A DNA stretch of 45,000 bases from the NCBI GenBank assembly GCA_963575745.1, contig CAUYUJ010015759.1, positions 209,303 to 254,302 on the forward strand, read 5' to 3'. This document shows, in pieces, positions 30,553 through 42,526 of the stretch. This DNA comes from Prorocentrum cordatum (Eukaryota; Sar; Dinophyceae; Prorocentrales; Prorocentraceae). Both the position numbers and the translations under genes were made by a program. The notes beneath the pieces were generated by a model. It made no database searches. It was given only the letters and a program-made list of their open reading frames with translations, and was not told where the DNA came from. The stretch's first letter is position 1. Every line of letters begins with the position of its first letter.

Positions 30553-33287
30553 CAAAAGAAATTCAATGTGGGACTTCTTCGGGGAAAGAGCGAAACAACA
30601 TCGATGCGACGCCGACTTATACAACGACGAGTCGAAGAAAAACTCACAGATCTACCTCTGGATCGACCTTGGTCTTCTTCTTCCTCATCTTCTTCCTCAT
30701 CCCAGGCTCCAGACCCCTGGTCAGTACTACGTGGATGTATCCAGGAAGTGGCTACGGATGTGGTGGGGAGGGGACGTCTTCAGCCGAGCTTTGGGGCGCC
30801 GTACACGGACGAGGATGCAGCCCGAATTGCCGACCTCCGGGCTGAGATGGAAAAGGCTTGGCGGACCATTGCGGCAAGTCGACACACGGCCGCAGAGGTG
30901 CCTGCTCGTACCCAGTTCCGCCAGGCCAAGAAAAAGTGGGAGCAATTCAAAAGGCGTGCTAGATCTAGATACGTACGACAACTATGTGGGGAAAATACTA
31001 ATGCAATGAATCGTGGTGACCTCCATGCAGTTTATGCGTTACTACCCAAACTTAGTATACATGTACGGGGAAGGAGTAGGCAGGGGGAGGAGCCGCATAC
31101 GCTGGAACAGATCGCAGACTTCCTGGAGTCGCTTGGTTCGAACCCGGCCGTGGTCACAGAGGAGACTATTGCGAGAGGCTGCAACGAAACTGCCGTCGAC
31201 CCTACACTGGGGGATACTCCGTCTGCTGAGGAAGTTCTTCGGGCTCTCCGGAAAATGAAAGACAGCGCGGCGGGGTCAGACGAAATCAGCGTGGGCTTGT
31301 TCAAGGTGTTGGGACCTCGGGGACAAAATCTTCTGGTACGTTCAGTGTGGTATCTGTGGGATTTGCCGCCGGGGGAATGGCCAGCTGAAGTGGCAGACGC
31401 GGTTGGCTTCAGGCTCTTCAAGAAGGGGGACTGGGGCAATCTGGGAAACTATCGGACCCTTTGGCTCATTAACGTTATCGTTACGCTGCTGAGCAAGATC
31501 ATCGCAGACAGATTACAAAAACATGCTGAAGCCCGGGGCCTTTTCCCAGAAACACAATGGGGGTTCAGGGGCGAGAGGAGCACCATGGACCCGCTGTTCA
31601 TTGCCAGATGCGTCCTAGAGATGGCCGCGGAGGTGGGGGAGGTTAAGGCCCAGGTCGTCCCGGCCCTCGTGTTGCTGCTTCTGGATATAGAAAAAACATA
31701 TCCGTCTGTTCCTCGTGCTGCTGCGGATGTTGTGTTTCGGAGGGCTGGCGTCCCAGAGAGCCTGCGCAAATTGATCCAGGGGTTGCATGGCAGTTGCAAG
31801 TACCGCGTCCGCACGGCAGAGGGGGAGTCTAGGAACTTCGAGCTGGAAAAAGGATTCAGGGAAGGGGACCCTAGCAGTCCGGTGTGCTTCAACATCTACC
31901 ACTCCAACGTCATGACAGATGGAGGCGGCAGCTTTTAGACATGTTCGGGGAGGATATGGGTGTGAACATTGGGTGGAGTCCAGAGCAGTTACTAGGCCGT
32001 CGTCAACGTCGGGACCCCCCTAGGATCCCTAAGGTGACCGAGAGGCTCGTCGACCTGCTTTTCGCCGATGACACGTCGTTGTTTTGTCGCCAGCCAGTAC
32101 TAGCACAAGCTGAACAATCCGCACAACGCCTCATGCAGGAATGGGGGGAAAAGGTCCATATGGGCAAATTGGAAAGACTTACGGTAGGCAAAAGGACATA
32201 CCCAGTACAACGTCGACCTCGGGGAAAACAAGCTCGAAAGGATCCTCTTCCTCCGGCCCAGACCTAAGAGGAAGCGATCAAGTTGCTCGGAGGATGGCTT
32301 GAATCCACGGGCAAGCACAACATTGATACCGGCAAGAGAATCCAGGCTGCCAGGCGGATCTTTGCCAAAATCTTGAAGCAACTTCCCCGGTTGGGGCTGT
32401 CGGACAAGGACCGGGGCCGCGTGTTGAAGGCTACGGTGGAATCGTCTCTTTTCTATGGAATGGAAGCTCGTTCAGTGAATGACTTGGAGATGAAGCAGAT
32501 CAAAAAGTTCCACAACCAGGTCCTGATGGGAGCCACGGCCACGAAACGGCGGGAAATGCACACCAACCAGCTTACGTTGCAAGACCTTCGTCGTCGTCTC
32601 GGCCTCGACCCCGTGCATATTTCTATTGCTCTACGTCAACTACGATGGGTGGGACATATTGCCAGGCTGCGTAAAGAAAGGTGGGAGTTTAAGCTATTAA
32701 AGGGGTGGTTACGTCCAGAACACGAATTACCAGCAGCTAAAGGTTCTAAATATGGTCCTTCTCCAAGCACTAGATATCAGCTGTGGCAACGTATTCGGTC
32801 AAATATGGTGTATTCGGGGGCCCCGGAGGCTTCCTGGCAAACGGAGTGGTTGGAAACTGCACAGGACAGGAGGAGGTGGAGGGGGATGATTGCCAAATGG
32901 AGGAAGGATGCTCTCAAACTTGCTTCTAAAGATGAATGGGCCGAACGCCACAGTCCGGAGGGAGCTGCTACAGTACGGCACGCACGTAGACGAGAGCGAG
33001 AAGAGATGGTCCAAAACATCCCGATCGACACAGAGGGACGAGGTCAATGCCCTCACTGCTCTGGCTTTTTCTATCACAAGACCTTGGCTCAGCACATGGG
33101 ACATTGTTGCCGCCTGACCCCAGAACAGCGTGAAAAAGCTTTTCGCCATCGTGTGGAACGACTTCGACGGGAAGAGGCCGCCCCGGCCACCAAGAGGAGG
33201 AAGGCGGATTTCGACGCCATCCGGCTTACCCTTCACAAAGCATCTGCGCCGGCCTCGGGACGGTCCTCAGGGGGTCCAGAACGTTAG
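30553..33287 (+). pseudogene. Reverse transcriptase of the plus-strand LINE
   Basis: The RT starts in the same frame as the endonuclease end. AGSDEISVGLFKVLG and FRLFKKGDWGNLGNYRTL mark the fingers; WGFRGERSTMD, motif A LLLLDIEKTYPSV and motif B GFREGDPSSPVCFNIY follow. A frameshift at about 31890-31930 leads to motif C LLFADDTSLF (about 32055-32085). A TAA at 32265-32267 lies in that frame, which continues with LLGGWLESTGKHN and the thumb (LKATVESSLFYGMEARS, LRQLRWVGHIARL). A C2H2-like finger (CPHCSGFFYHKTLAQHMGHC, about 33049-33108) ends it before a TAG at 33285. Unlike the LINE at 4-10 kb it has no RNase H. An S10 run (about 30670-30700) replaces an ordinary linker. Confidence 0.85.
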
Positions 33288-34277
33288 CCCACGGTATACT
33301 CGAAGGAGGAGTTGGCCACGAGGAGGAGGTTGAGGGGCAAACGTACAGCGCCAATTTCCTCCCAGGCCGTCGCCTTCCGCAAGCAGAGTAAACGTCACAG
33401 AGTTTCTCAACCTACATTTGTTCCACGCGTTCTTGCACCAGTTCGTAGAGATGGAGGAGGAGAAAACGGTGGAGGTGGTGATGCTGGTGGGGGTGGTGAA
33501 GCTGGAGGAGGAGGTGGAGGAGGAGAGCAACATGTTCTTAATTAATTTGAAACATGTTGGGAAGGAAACACAGAGCAGAACATAAGGTTGCGCATGCGAG
33601 GGAAGAGTAGCAGTCAGAAGTTCCTGGGACGCTTGCCTGGTGCACTTCTCGTTCCCCCGGCTGCAGGACAGCCTCCTCGGATTCAGTTTCGCAAGGAAGA
33701 GGGAAAGGATACGTACAAGGCCGTCTGTCAGAAGAAACCCACGGACCTCATTCATCTTCCTGCTCCTCCCCGTCAACCAGGCGATCGACTTGAAATATGT
33801 CCTTGGTGCAAGGTGGTGTTTCCTGAAACACGTGTTTGTCCAATCCACATGAAGACATACATGCACATGCCGTATCAGATGTGGCTTGCCAGAACGAGGT
33901 ATTGCAATGAGGTTGAAGGTGCGTCACATCCGTGCCAACACTGCGGGACCAGATTTACGACGGCAAGGGGGTCAGCACGTCATGCCAGAGGTTGTAAGGT
34001 TCGTCGAGAAATTCATGGTTTGGCAATTGATCTTAATCATTATCACGAATGTGATCTGAATGAGGCCCAAATTGTTGAGCACAGCATCGTGGCAAATCCG
34101 CTGCCAAACGCCCGGCGTCGGCAGCTTTCGCTTGACTTCCCTGTTGCATGGCCATGGAACAAGCAGCTCTTCGGGCGGCATTGGGACAGGCCACGAGCAC
34201 GGCCCCGGCGCCGAAGGCGCAGGCCAGGCCGAGGCTGGCTGCTGCCGGGAACGACACAGAGGTGCTCAACACCCTGA
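33288..34277 (+). pseudogene. Zinc-finger tail of the plus-strand LINE
   Basis: This is the same frame as the RT end, separated by the TAG at 33285 and broken again by a TAA at 33543-33545. A Gly-rich run (about 33450-33530) precedes two finger-like units: CPWCKVVFPETRVCPIHMKTYMH (about 33802-33870) and HPCQHCGTRFTTARGSARH (about 33930-33985). C-terminal fingers in LINE ORF2s commonly bind the element's RNA or target DNA. Near 34150 the meaningful reading passes to another frame (see 34148-34925). Confidence 0.6.
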
Positions 34278-34925
34278 TCCGCGACCACCTGTACCTGCGC
34301 CAGGACTTTCGGCCAGTTGCGGATTCGGTCCAGATTGCAGTGCTGTTCAAAAGTGATACAGAGGTCGAGAGTTTCCACGGCCTAGCACAGAAATGGGCTG
34401 CCAAGATTCCTGAGGGGTGAAAGAAGGGGAAGGGCAAGAGCGATCGTAAGAAGCGGAAGGCCGACGACGGTGAAGAGGCCATGAAGGCCGACGACGGCAC
34501 AGAGGCCTCCTCGAACAAGCACCCGTTCGGCCCCAAGAAAGTATTCATGCTATTCGCTCTCTTCTGCAGGCTCATGGAGATCGCTACGAACGCCAAGGAG
34601 ACGATTCAGGCGAACACGGACCTCAAGAGGGAGGGCGGCAAGGCGCTGGAGACCCTCTCGAAGCTGGGCGGGGGAGAGCTTGACAACTTTCTTCACGGGC
34701 TTCGTGGCGAAAGTTCCTAATCCAGCGTCGGGCCGCACATGGCTTTGGACCTTGACCATGAATCAGTTGCTGATGCCACAGCCCATCAAAGAGGCACTTG
34801 CGTATGCCGTTCGGCTTACAGCAGACCCCGCCTTCGAGGTGAAGCTGGAGGTAAAACGCTCTTTCCAGGGCAAGCCGGAGGCGGACCTCTGGGACAGCTT
34901 CCGGGGGCGCCAGCGTGCTTCCTGA
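34148..34925 (+). pseudogene. C-terminal extension of the plus-strand LINE protein
   Basis: The reading begins MAMEQAALRAALGQATS and includes NTLIRDHLYLRQDFRPV and AQKWAAKIPE. A TGA at 34418-34420 interrupts it, then a basic patch (KKGKGKSDRKKRKADD) follows in the same frame and a helical region (KVFMLFALFCRLMEIATNA, ANTDLKREGGKALETLSK). A frameshift at about 34690 leads to LTMNQLLMPQPIKEALAYAVRL and ends at 34925. I recall similar Lys-rich and helical tails in dinoflagellate retroelement proteins. The function is unknown; nucleic-acid binding is possible from the basic patch. Confidence 0.5.
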
Positions 34926-34992
34926 GTGCAGGTGGATCCGGTCGGCCGTGGTGGGGTGAGCTCAGCTCCGGTTTTCGGGCTTGGGGAGCTCC

Positions 34993-35026
34993 CCGGCCTC
35001 CCCGCCTTCTACTTTGGGGAGGCCGG
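34993..35026 (+). other. 3' hairpin of the plus-strand LINE
   Basis: CCGGCCTCCCC (34993-35003) pairs perfectly with GGGGAGGCCGG (35016-35026) across a 12-nt loop. It is preceded by the short palindrome GGGGAGCTCCCC. It lies 68 nt after the last stop, where a LINE 3' recognition structure would be expected. This role is an inference. Confidence 0.6.
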
Positions 35027-35567
35027 CACACGTTCGGCTCGGACACAGGCCCGGCGACGCCGACGATCACACAAAGTGCACGAACTTGCTGAGTCTTCAA
35101 CGTTTTGGATTCGAACCACATGTGTGTTTTTCTGGTCTTACTGGCGCCGCTGGGTCAGAACTGCCCCTTTTTCCATGACGCGGTGAAGGTGTATTTCTCC
35201 GAGCTGAACGACTGCTTCTTCACCATGCTGTTCTTGCAAGACTTCTTAGCTCAGTCCAAGGTGGACGAGCAGGACATGAGCCTTGTGTTCACGTTTTGGT
35301 TCTCTATGCCCTGCTTGTGTGGCTCCCTCCTACTACAGGTGTTCTTCCAAAACTTGACGCAGCCCCGGGAAGCGTAGGCCGATTCCAGTGAGGGGGGAAC
35401 TCCATTGTTCGAACACGCGCTCGTGCCCCTTGAAGTCGTCGTCGCGTTCGGGGGGGAGTGTGGTGTAGTCACTTGCTTTGGCTGTTCCACCTTTGCCGCT
35501 TCCTTTCTCCTTGGTCTTGGTCTGCCCCAGGGCGCCGCTGATGCTACGTCCTGTCTGGGGCCAGCCG
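35027..35567. other. Unassigned stretch at right end of the insertion
   Basis: Plus-strand reading VYFSELNDCFFTMLFLQDF and minus-strand reading KGHERVFEQWSSPLTGIGL both look partly protein-like, and I cannot decide between them. The minus reading is in frame with the helicase N-terminal half, so this piece may instead belong to the host frame. Confidence 0.3.
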
Positions 35568-37443
35568 TTCTCAAGGACGGCACATTGCAACTGGTAGCCA
35601 ACCACGACGCGCACTGTAGCGCCCTTTCCCATGGCGGGCAGGAGCGCACGCACGATGTCCACTGTCTGCGCAGCCTCTGGGAGGTTCGCGTATCCTGAGT
35701 GGAGGTTGGACGAGACCTCGAGGGGGGGGTTGTCGACCAGGATAAACCGATGCCTCTCCTCTGGACGCTGGGGAGTAGGCTGGAAGTCCCTCAGTAACTT
35801 TTCCAAGTCCTCCGAGGTGGTGGCAGTGGCTGTGGCCAGGTCTTCGAGTCTCGCACTGTCCCAGGGCAGTATCTCCCGCCACGGTAGTCCTTCAACTTGC
35901 GGTCTTTGCCTGGAGGGCCGGTGAGACCTGACTGCATCGACTTGTTGTAGAAGACCACGCTGGGCCAGGACAGGAGAAGGGGGTGCATGCGGTAGCAGAG
36001 GCTCAGTTGCACCACTGCTGAGGTGTCCTCACCCAACGCGTTGTGCAGCCGGTCGAATATCGAGCGGCACAGCCCGCGGTCGGCCGCCTTTCTGGAAAGG
36101 ACGGCGGGGGGGGGTTGTTCGGGGTCGCCGACCAGCACCAGGTGCCCGCCTGAGCGTATGACGCTGTCGAGAAACATTGCGGCCATCAGTTCGTGGGCTT
36201 GTCCTGCCTCATCGATAATGAGCAGGGCTACTGGTGCAGCGAGTTTGAAGGACTCTGCCGCCTCATGTGCGGCGACGATCGTCTTTGCGTCCCTCAGCAG
36301 CTGCGCGCGGAAGGCGATGAATTCCTTAGAGGGTCCGCTCTGGTGTGGGGGACGGTTGTGTGTCCTGTGACAATGTCCACCTGGTGTGAGCGGGCCAAGC
36401 TTCTGCGCAACTCGTAAATCTTTGGCCAGTCTGACGCACCTGTTGGGGAAGCAAGTCCCATGAGCCAGTCTGCCTGCATCGTGCGCATCCCCTAGGCCGA
36501 TGGCAGGTTGGTCGGCTGCTGTGTTCGACCCTGCAGTCAGCGCCACCGCCTGTCCATCGGGGAGCGAGCTTGCCCACGTGTCCACGGTGGCGACTGAAAA
36601 GACTGTTTTGCCAGTCCCGGGGGGGGGGGGGGCGTGAACCACCGTGACGTGGTGCTGGATGGTGGCAACAAGGGCCTTCGTCGCATCCTCGTTGAGACGG
36701 CGACGTTCGGCGCCATCGTCCAGAGTGGTGATTGGGGGGAGGTTTCCGATCCGCTGAAATACCTGACCCGTAGCGCTGTCCACTTCCTCGTCGGAGAAGA
36801 GGGTGTCTGCTGGCCCCTCGCTCTGCTGCTGCTGATCTGCCGTGCTACCACTCTCATTCGCCGGGGGTAGGCCAGGTGCCTGGGCCCTGATGGTGGCCCT
36901 CGCCCGCGAGAGGAGGGAGTTGCCGCGCGTCCTGGCATGTCCTACGTCGTTGGCCCGCACCCTATCCTTTCTGTCGGAGGCGCGGGGGTTGAGAAGGAAG
37001 GAGATGACGTCGAGCGGTGTGCCCACCAGGTCGTCTGGGGCCTGTTGTAGCTTGTAGATCTCGCTGATGGCATTAGAGATCCGCCAGTATTGCAGCTTGG
37101 GGGGAGCTTTGTCCACTCTGTGCAACACACCCGCCTTGTCTGGCTTCGTGTGCGTCCCGTCCGGGGGAAAATCCCCAGCCTGCCCAATGTCGCACCAGGC
37201 CAGGGCATGGTTGGTAGGGTACTTGGTTCCTGATCGTGTTCCCAAGACTTCGCACTCGTTGGGGGGAATGGTACCTCCGAAATCTGGGGGCCATATGAGT
37301 TTGAGGGAGGCAATATGGTCCGCCGTTGGGCTGACGATGCTGAGAAGCAGTGTCCGTGCCTCTTGTCCCCCTTCCAATCCTCGGAACAGGATCTTAAACT
37401 CGATCGGCCATTGCAGGCGCAGCAGTAGCTTTCCATCCTGGGG
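35568..37443 (-). pseudogene. SF1 (UPF1-like) helicase, N-terminal motor half
   Basis: Walker A is PPPPGTGKTVFS (GTGKT at 36604-36618), directly preceded by a C14 tract. Walker B/motif II reads ALLIIDEAGQAHE (about 36230-36190), a DEAG box typical of the UPF1 family. Motif III is LVLVGDPEQPPP (about 36145-36110), and LSLCYRMHPLLL (about 36010-35975) is motif IV-like. A frameshift near 35880 moves to RHRFILVDNPP and VVVGYQLQ (about 35615-35585), the segment before motif V. The protein is then cut by the LINE insertion; motifs V and VI are at 28704-29357. Upstream of Walker A are about 270 residues with EFKILFRG and LQYWRISNAISEIYKLQQAPDD, not assigned to a domain. The catalytic residues look intact; frame breaks and the insertion kill the gene. 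Confidence 0.8.
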
Positions 37444-38574
37444 GGGGGAGTGCGTAGCGGAGCTTGTACTTGTCGAGGAGCACGCAGGGGGAACGCTCGT
37501 TAATGGGGATGACCGATACGGCCAGGGCGCAGCTCTTCCTTCGTGCCACGTATGTTCTGACCTTCGCGGAGCCGTCCCATGCTGTTTCTGTGGCTGCCAC
37601 GCACTCAGCCCAGGCCAATCTGTTAAGGGCGTGACCTCTTTGTCGAAGATCCTGCCCCCAGTGCTTTGGAAGGTTGACACCGGTGGGGACCGTGCCCACG
37701 GGGGTATGCAAGCGAAATTGGATTGGGCTCCTGGGCTGCTGGCGGGTAAGGCGTAGAGCCGAGCGATGGCGTTCGCTGCTGCAGCTGCAGATGACTCCGT
37801 GGTTGTCTGACCGTCCTGGGGGGGAAAGTCGCTTGTCCAGTCGTCACCAAGTCCGCGCGGTGGGCCCGCCCGATTTGTTGGGTCCTGCGATGAGGCCCTG
37901 CTGGAGTCGGCGCGTCTCTCCCTCGGGATCGGCGCGGCGGAGGGCCCCCCTGCTGCGGCGGGGCACGGGGGAAGCGGGTCAATGCCCCCCCAGGCGCCGG
38001 TCGTGCGCCATGGGGTGACCCCCCAGCCCTCCCGGCACTGGCTGGGCGGCCGTAGGTCGGTCGAGTGTACGGTGTCGGTGGAGATGGAGAAGTTGAACTT
38101 ATCGTCGCGGAAGGGGAAATTGACTGGTACGTGGTCTCAATTTTCGGGGAAGGTCCAGCCTGGTAGATATGCCTGCGTGCCGTCCTTGACTGGGGCCGGC
38201 AGCTCCCAGCCTGGCCATAGGCGTCTGGCGATGGTGTTCCCAGTAATTATGTCCACGCCCTTTCCCAAGGTCCTGGTCCAGAGATTGCCTTGCTCGGTGT
38301 GCAGCCTGGGGTCTGGCCACCCAGTCTCCTTCTGCCTCCCAGCCTCTGTGGCACGGTCCCCTCCCAGGAGGCGCTCCTTGCCTTCGCAGTACCTGTGGCA
38401 CACCTCACACCACCAGCACCACTCGCGATTGAAATGTGCCCATCTGAGCCATGGGCATTCCCGCGCACGGAAGGGACGGAGGCCGCCTGATGCGCCAGGG
38501 CCTTGCTCACAGGGTTCGGTGGGGGAGGGCCATCTGGCCAGCGGCCCGCTGTTACATGTCTTTTTCTCTGGCAT
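37444..38574 (-). pseudogene. N-terminal Cys-rich region of the helicase frame
   Basis: At the start (about 38460-38390) it reads WAHFNREWCWWCEVCHRYCEG, with four Cys and a His in a short span, a possible metal site. Then comes GKGVDIITGNTIARRLWPG and a TGA (38137-38139), after which the same frame continues FRDDKFNFSIST. Two frame changes follow: near 37680-37700 into LNRLAWAECVAATETAWDG and LLDKYKLRYALPPP, and at a C9 tract (37440-37448 as G on plus) into the helicase frame proper. I found no convincing start codon, and the begin point is the first Met of the frame. Function unknown. Confidence 0.45.
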
Positions 38575-38698
38575 CCCGGCGGAACGGAGGGGGGGCGTGC
38601 AACCGATAGCTGCGTAGCTGGCAAATGGGTGCGCGGGGGGAAAGCTTGAGCCGCCACAGCGAAGACCTCAGCAGTCGCGCAGATCGGTCGATCGGCGA

Positions 38699-39717
38699 TC
38701 AGATTGGGGCGGGGAGAAGGGGGGGGGAGGAGGGGGGGCGTTCGAGCAGGTGTACAGCCTCAGCCGCCCCGATGGGGTCGCAAAGGTTAGTCTCCCGTAG
38801 ATTGATGTCGGGAAAGTGCGCCGGCTGGGAGGGGGCGCCACCTGCCCAGTGCATGTGTGAGGTGACAGCTGTCGCGCCTTCCCTGCGGAGGGAGTCCGCC
38901 CAGCATGCCCCAATGGTGGCCAGGCTGTCGGCGGTTTTGTTTAGCTTCCGCCTGACCGCCTGCCACGCGAGTACCCACCCAGCACTTTCAACTTTCCAAA
39001 GGCGTCCCCAATTTGTTGGGCCAGGTGGAGCCTTCGGTATCTGGCGGTACCGGCCCCATATCGCACAGCTGCCAGGCTGTCGCCCACAATTCGTGCCATC
39101 CGGATTGGGCCTCTGAGGTGGGGGAGCAGCGCCAATCTGGCTCGGCAGCCCGCCACCTCTGCCATCTGTGCATTGCCGCAGTCGGGGGGTGCGACGATGG
39201 CTATGGCAAGGACCCGAGGGGATCCGGCGTTGGGGTTGTGATGCCAGAGAATGGTCCCGGCGCCCGAAACTTTTTCCCCGCCTCCAATGGGCCTTGCGCC
39301 CCTGTCGAAGGTGACCTCGTATGGCCATTGGATGGGGTCGGAGTCAGGGAAGGGCGAGCTGCGCACAGTGACCTCATCGCCTGGCTCGAGCCTCGCGTCG
39401 GCAGTTAGCGCGGTGGTGTGGAGCCTGCACTCTCGGCAGAAAGCTGAGGACCAACTGGCGGTGGGTGAGTTGTCTGTCCTTGGGCAGAGGAACCAATTCC
39501 TCCCCAGGGGCATCCATGCAGCGCGCCTTTGGGGGGCTTGCAGGACCACTATTCTGTCCTCTGGGTTGTGGTGTCTGGTGACAACCCGGAGTCTGCGAAT
39601 CTCGCCTCCTGCCCTGCCCGCGCGTCGCTGTAAGCGGGGCCTAGCAGCGCCACAGACCGATCCTACGGGGGGGGGCAGGGATTGCACGTGCGACAGGTGT
39701 CCCGCAGGACGGTTCAT
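38699..39717 (-). pseudogene. RNase H domain of the third LINE
   Basis: The first frame (39717 to about 38990) carries YEVTFDRGARPIGGGEKVSGAGTI-like sequence with the first Asp (about 39320), NAQMAEVAGCRARLALL with the Glu (about 39160) and ARIVGDSLAAVRYGAGTARY with the second Asp (about 39085). A frameshift near 38990 leads to LAWQAVRRKLNKTADSLATIG (about 38960-38900), which supplies the last Asp, and WADSLRREG. The VGDS/RYGAGTAR block is characteristic of one dinoflagellate LINE family as I remember it. The first 130 residues of the first frame form a poorly conserved linker. The domain is complete but split between two frames. Confidence 0.8.
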
Positions 39718-40652
39718 ACGGCTGTTTCATCTGGATTGCTGCTCCTGGGGGGCTCGTCGTCCCCGTGCTCCCCTTCCTCGCTCTCCTCTTTATGGTCAGC
39801 GTCGAGGGTTGCTAAGCCGCGCAGGATGAGTCTGGCGGCCTTGGCGGCTTCAAGGGGGGAGGCAGTGAGGTTGACGCAGCATCTGAAGGAATTTTGGTGT
39901 AATACCTTGGCGAGCAGTGGCTGGTGGTCGCCGTTGCTGATGATGGCTTGAGCGAGGGTCGGCGGGTCGCGTGGACCTCGTATGGTGCCCCAGGTGAGTG
40001 CTGCGGCTGGGCACCAGTGCCAGACGTGCTCTGCGGTCGCTTCTCCGATCCCACAGAGCGGGCAGCGCCCGCGAGGCCCGCTTCTGATGGGTGGTCGAAG
40101 GCGCCCCCACGCATTTGCATATGTTTCAGCCTGAGCCCTTGGGGATGGGGGGTAGTATGTCGGAGGGAAGGGTTTGCCAGAGGGCGACTGTGTGTGGGCT
40201 GGTGCCGATGCATCTTGCGCACCAGGCAGCTCCCTCGTCGCTAGGGCGGGCAGTGATCCACGCGTTTCTGGCAGGCGCACCGCAGGGGCACCTGTGGGGC
40301 ATTCTTTCATTGTCTCCCGTGCGCCTCGCCGAGCCGGGGAGGCCGCTGCTAAGGGTCCTAATCGCGCGGTGTGCCTCGGCGAAGGAGGCGCAGTGGCGTG
40401 ACAACTGCCGCTCCTCCCCGTTGGAGGGCTGACATCTCCTTCCCTGGCTGGTGTCTAGGAGCCATTTTGTGAAGCGCCGGCTGTTCATCTGGGCCCATGC
40501 CGCAGCGTAAGAGATCCTGCCGAAGTGTTTGCCTTCAAGGAGGTTGGGTTGTTGCTTCGCAAGAAGCAGGGCCCGGGCGGCCCTTCGCTCGGAGATCACC
40601 TTGGGTCGCGGGGGGAACGTGTCGGGCACCTGTGCCGCACGGGCTCCCCATG

Positions 40653-40659
<7 letters not shown>
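39714..40659 (-). pseudogene. LINE linker with Cys/His motif between RT and RNase H
   Basis: Two overlapping frames: ERRAARALLLAKQQPNLL and AAAWAQMNSRRFTKWLLD in the first (40659-40126), then YANAWGRLRPPI and RCPLCGIGEATAEHVWHWCP in the second (40310-39714). The CPLCG-x8-H-x3-C pattern (about 40066-40005) is the usual Cys/His motif found after the RT thumb in RNase H-bearing LINEs. The end is acidic (ADHKEESEEGEHGDDE). Confidence 0.65.
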
Positions 40660-42108
<1,449 letters not shown>

Positions 42109-42526
42109 AGTTCTTTATGTGGGATGCATTGCTTTATGGCATTGCCAAGGGCCTCTTCCGATATGCGCCGCGCAGCGCGGTCTTGCTCGCGCCCCTCTGG
42201 GTCCAGAAAGGGAAACTGCAAGTGACAGGCGCGCGCGCTAGTAGGGGGCCTCAAGGCGAACGCTAGGAGCTAGGACGGAAGTCTGCAGGGAAATGAGCAG
42301 CCAGGGCAGGAAAGTCACGAATGGCAGAACCAACCTTGAGAGCATCTCCAGCGCGCCAACCACGCCCCGAAGTGCTTGAAGCGCGCGGCGGCGCATTGCC
42401 CCCGTGGACTCCGCAAGGCGGCTGGCCGGCAGAGCCCCCGCCGCCCCCGCAATCTCGAACATTGGGTCTTTAATCCTTGCCAGACAGCCCCAAGGAGCCA
42501 ACTCAGGCAGGGCAAAAACAGTCTTG

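Larger units (their letters stand above)
29358..35567 (+). mobile_element. Plus-strand LINE inserted in the helicase gene
   Basis: A ~6.2-kb plus-strand retroelement separates the two halves of a minus-strand helicase. TTCTC stands at both borders (29353-29357 and 35568-35572). Removing the insert plus one copy restores one reading frame with normal motif spacing. The order inside is endonuclease, RT, C2H2 fingers, C-terminal extension, a 3' hairpin, then ~540 bp without a clear gene. Two frameshifts and several stops show it is dead. No poly(A) tail is visible at the right border, and minus-strand sequence at 35370-35567 also reads as protein-like, so the right border is the less certain one. 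Confidence 0.65.

Noticed and set aside
40468-40486. Dinoflagellate spliced-leader-like AGCCATTTTG
   Set aside because: Only ten bases match and the GGCTCAAG end is absent; it lies inside LINE sequence.
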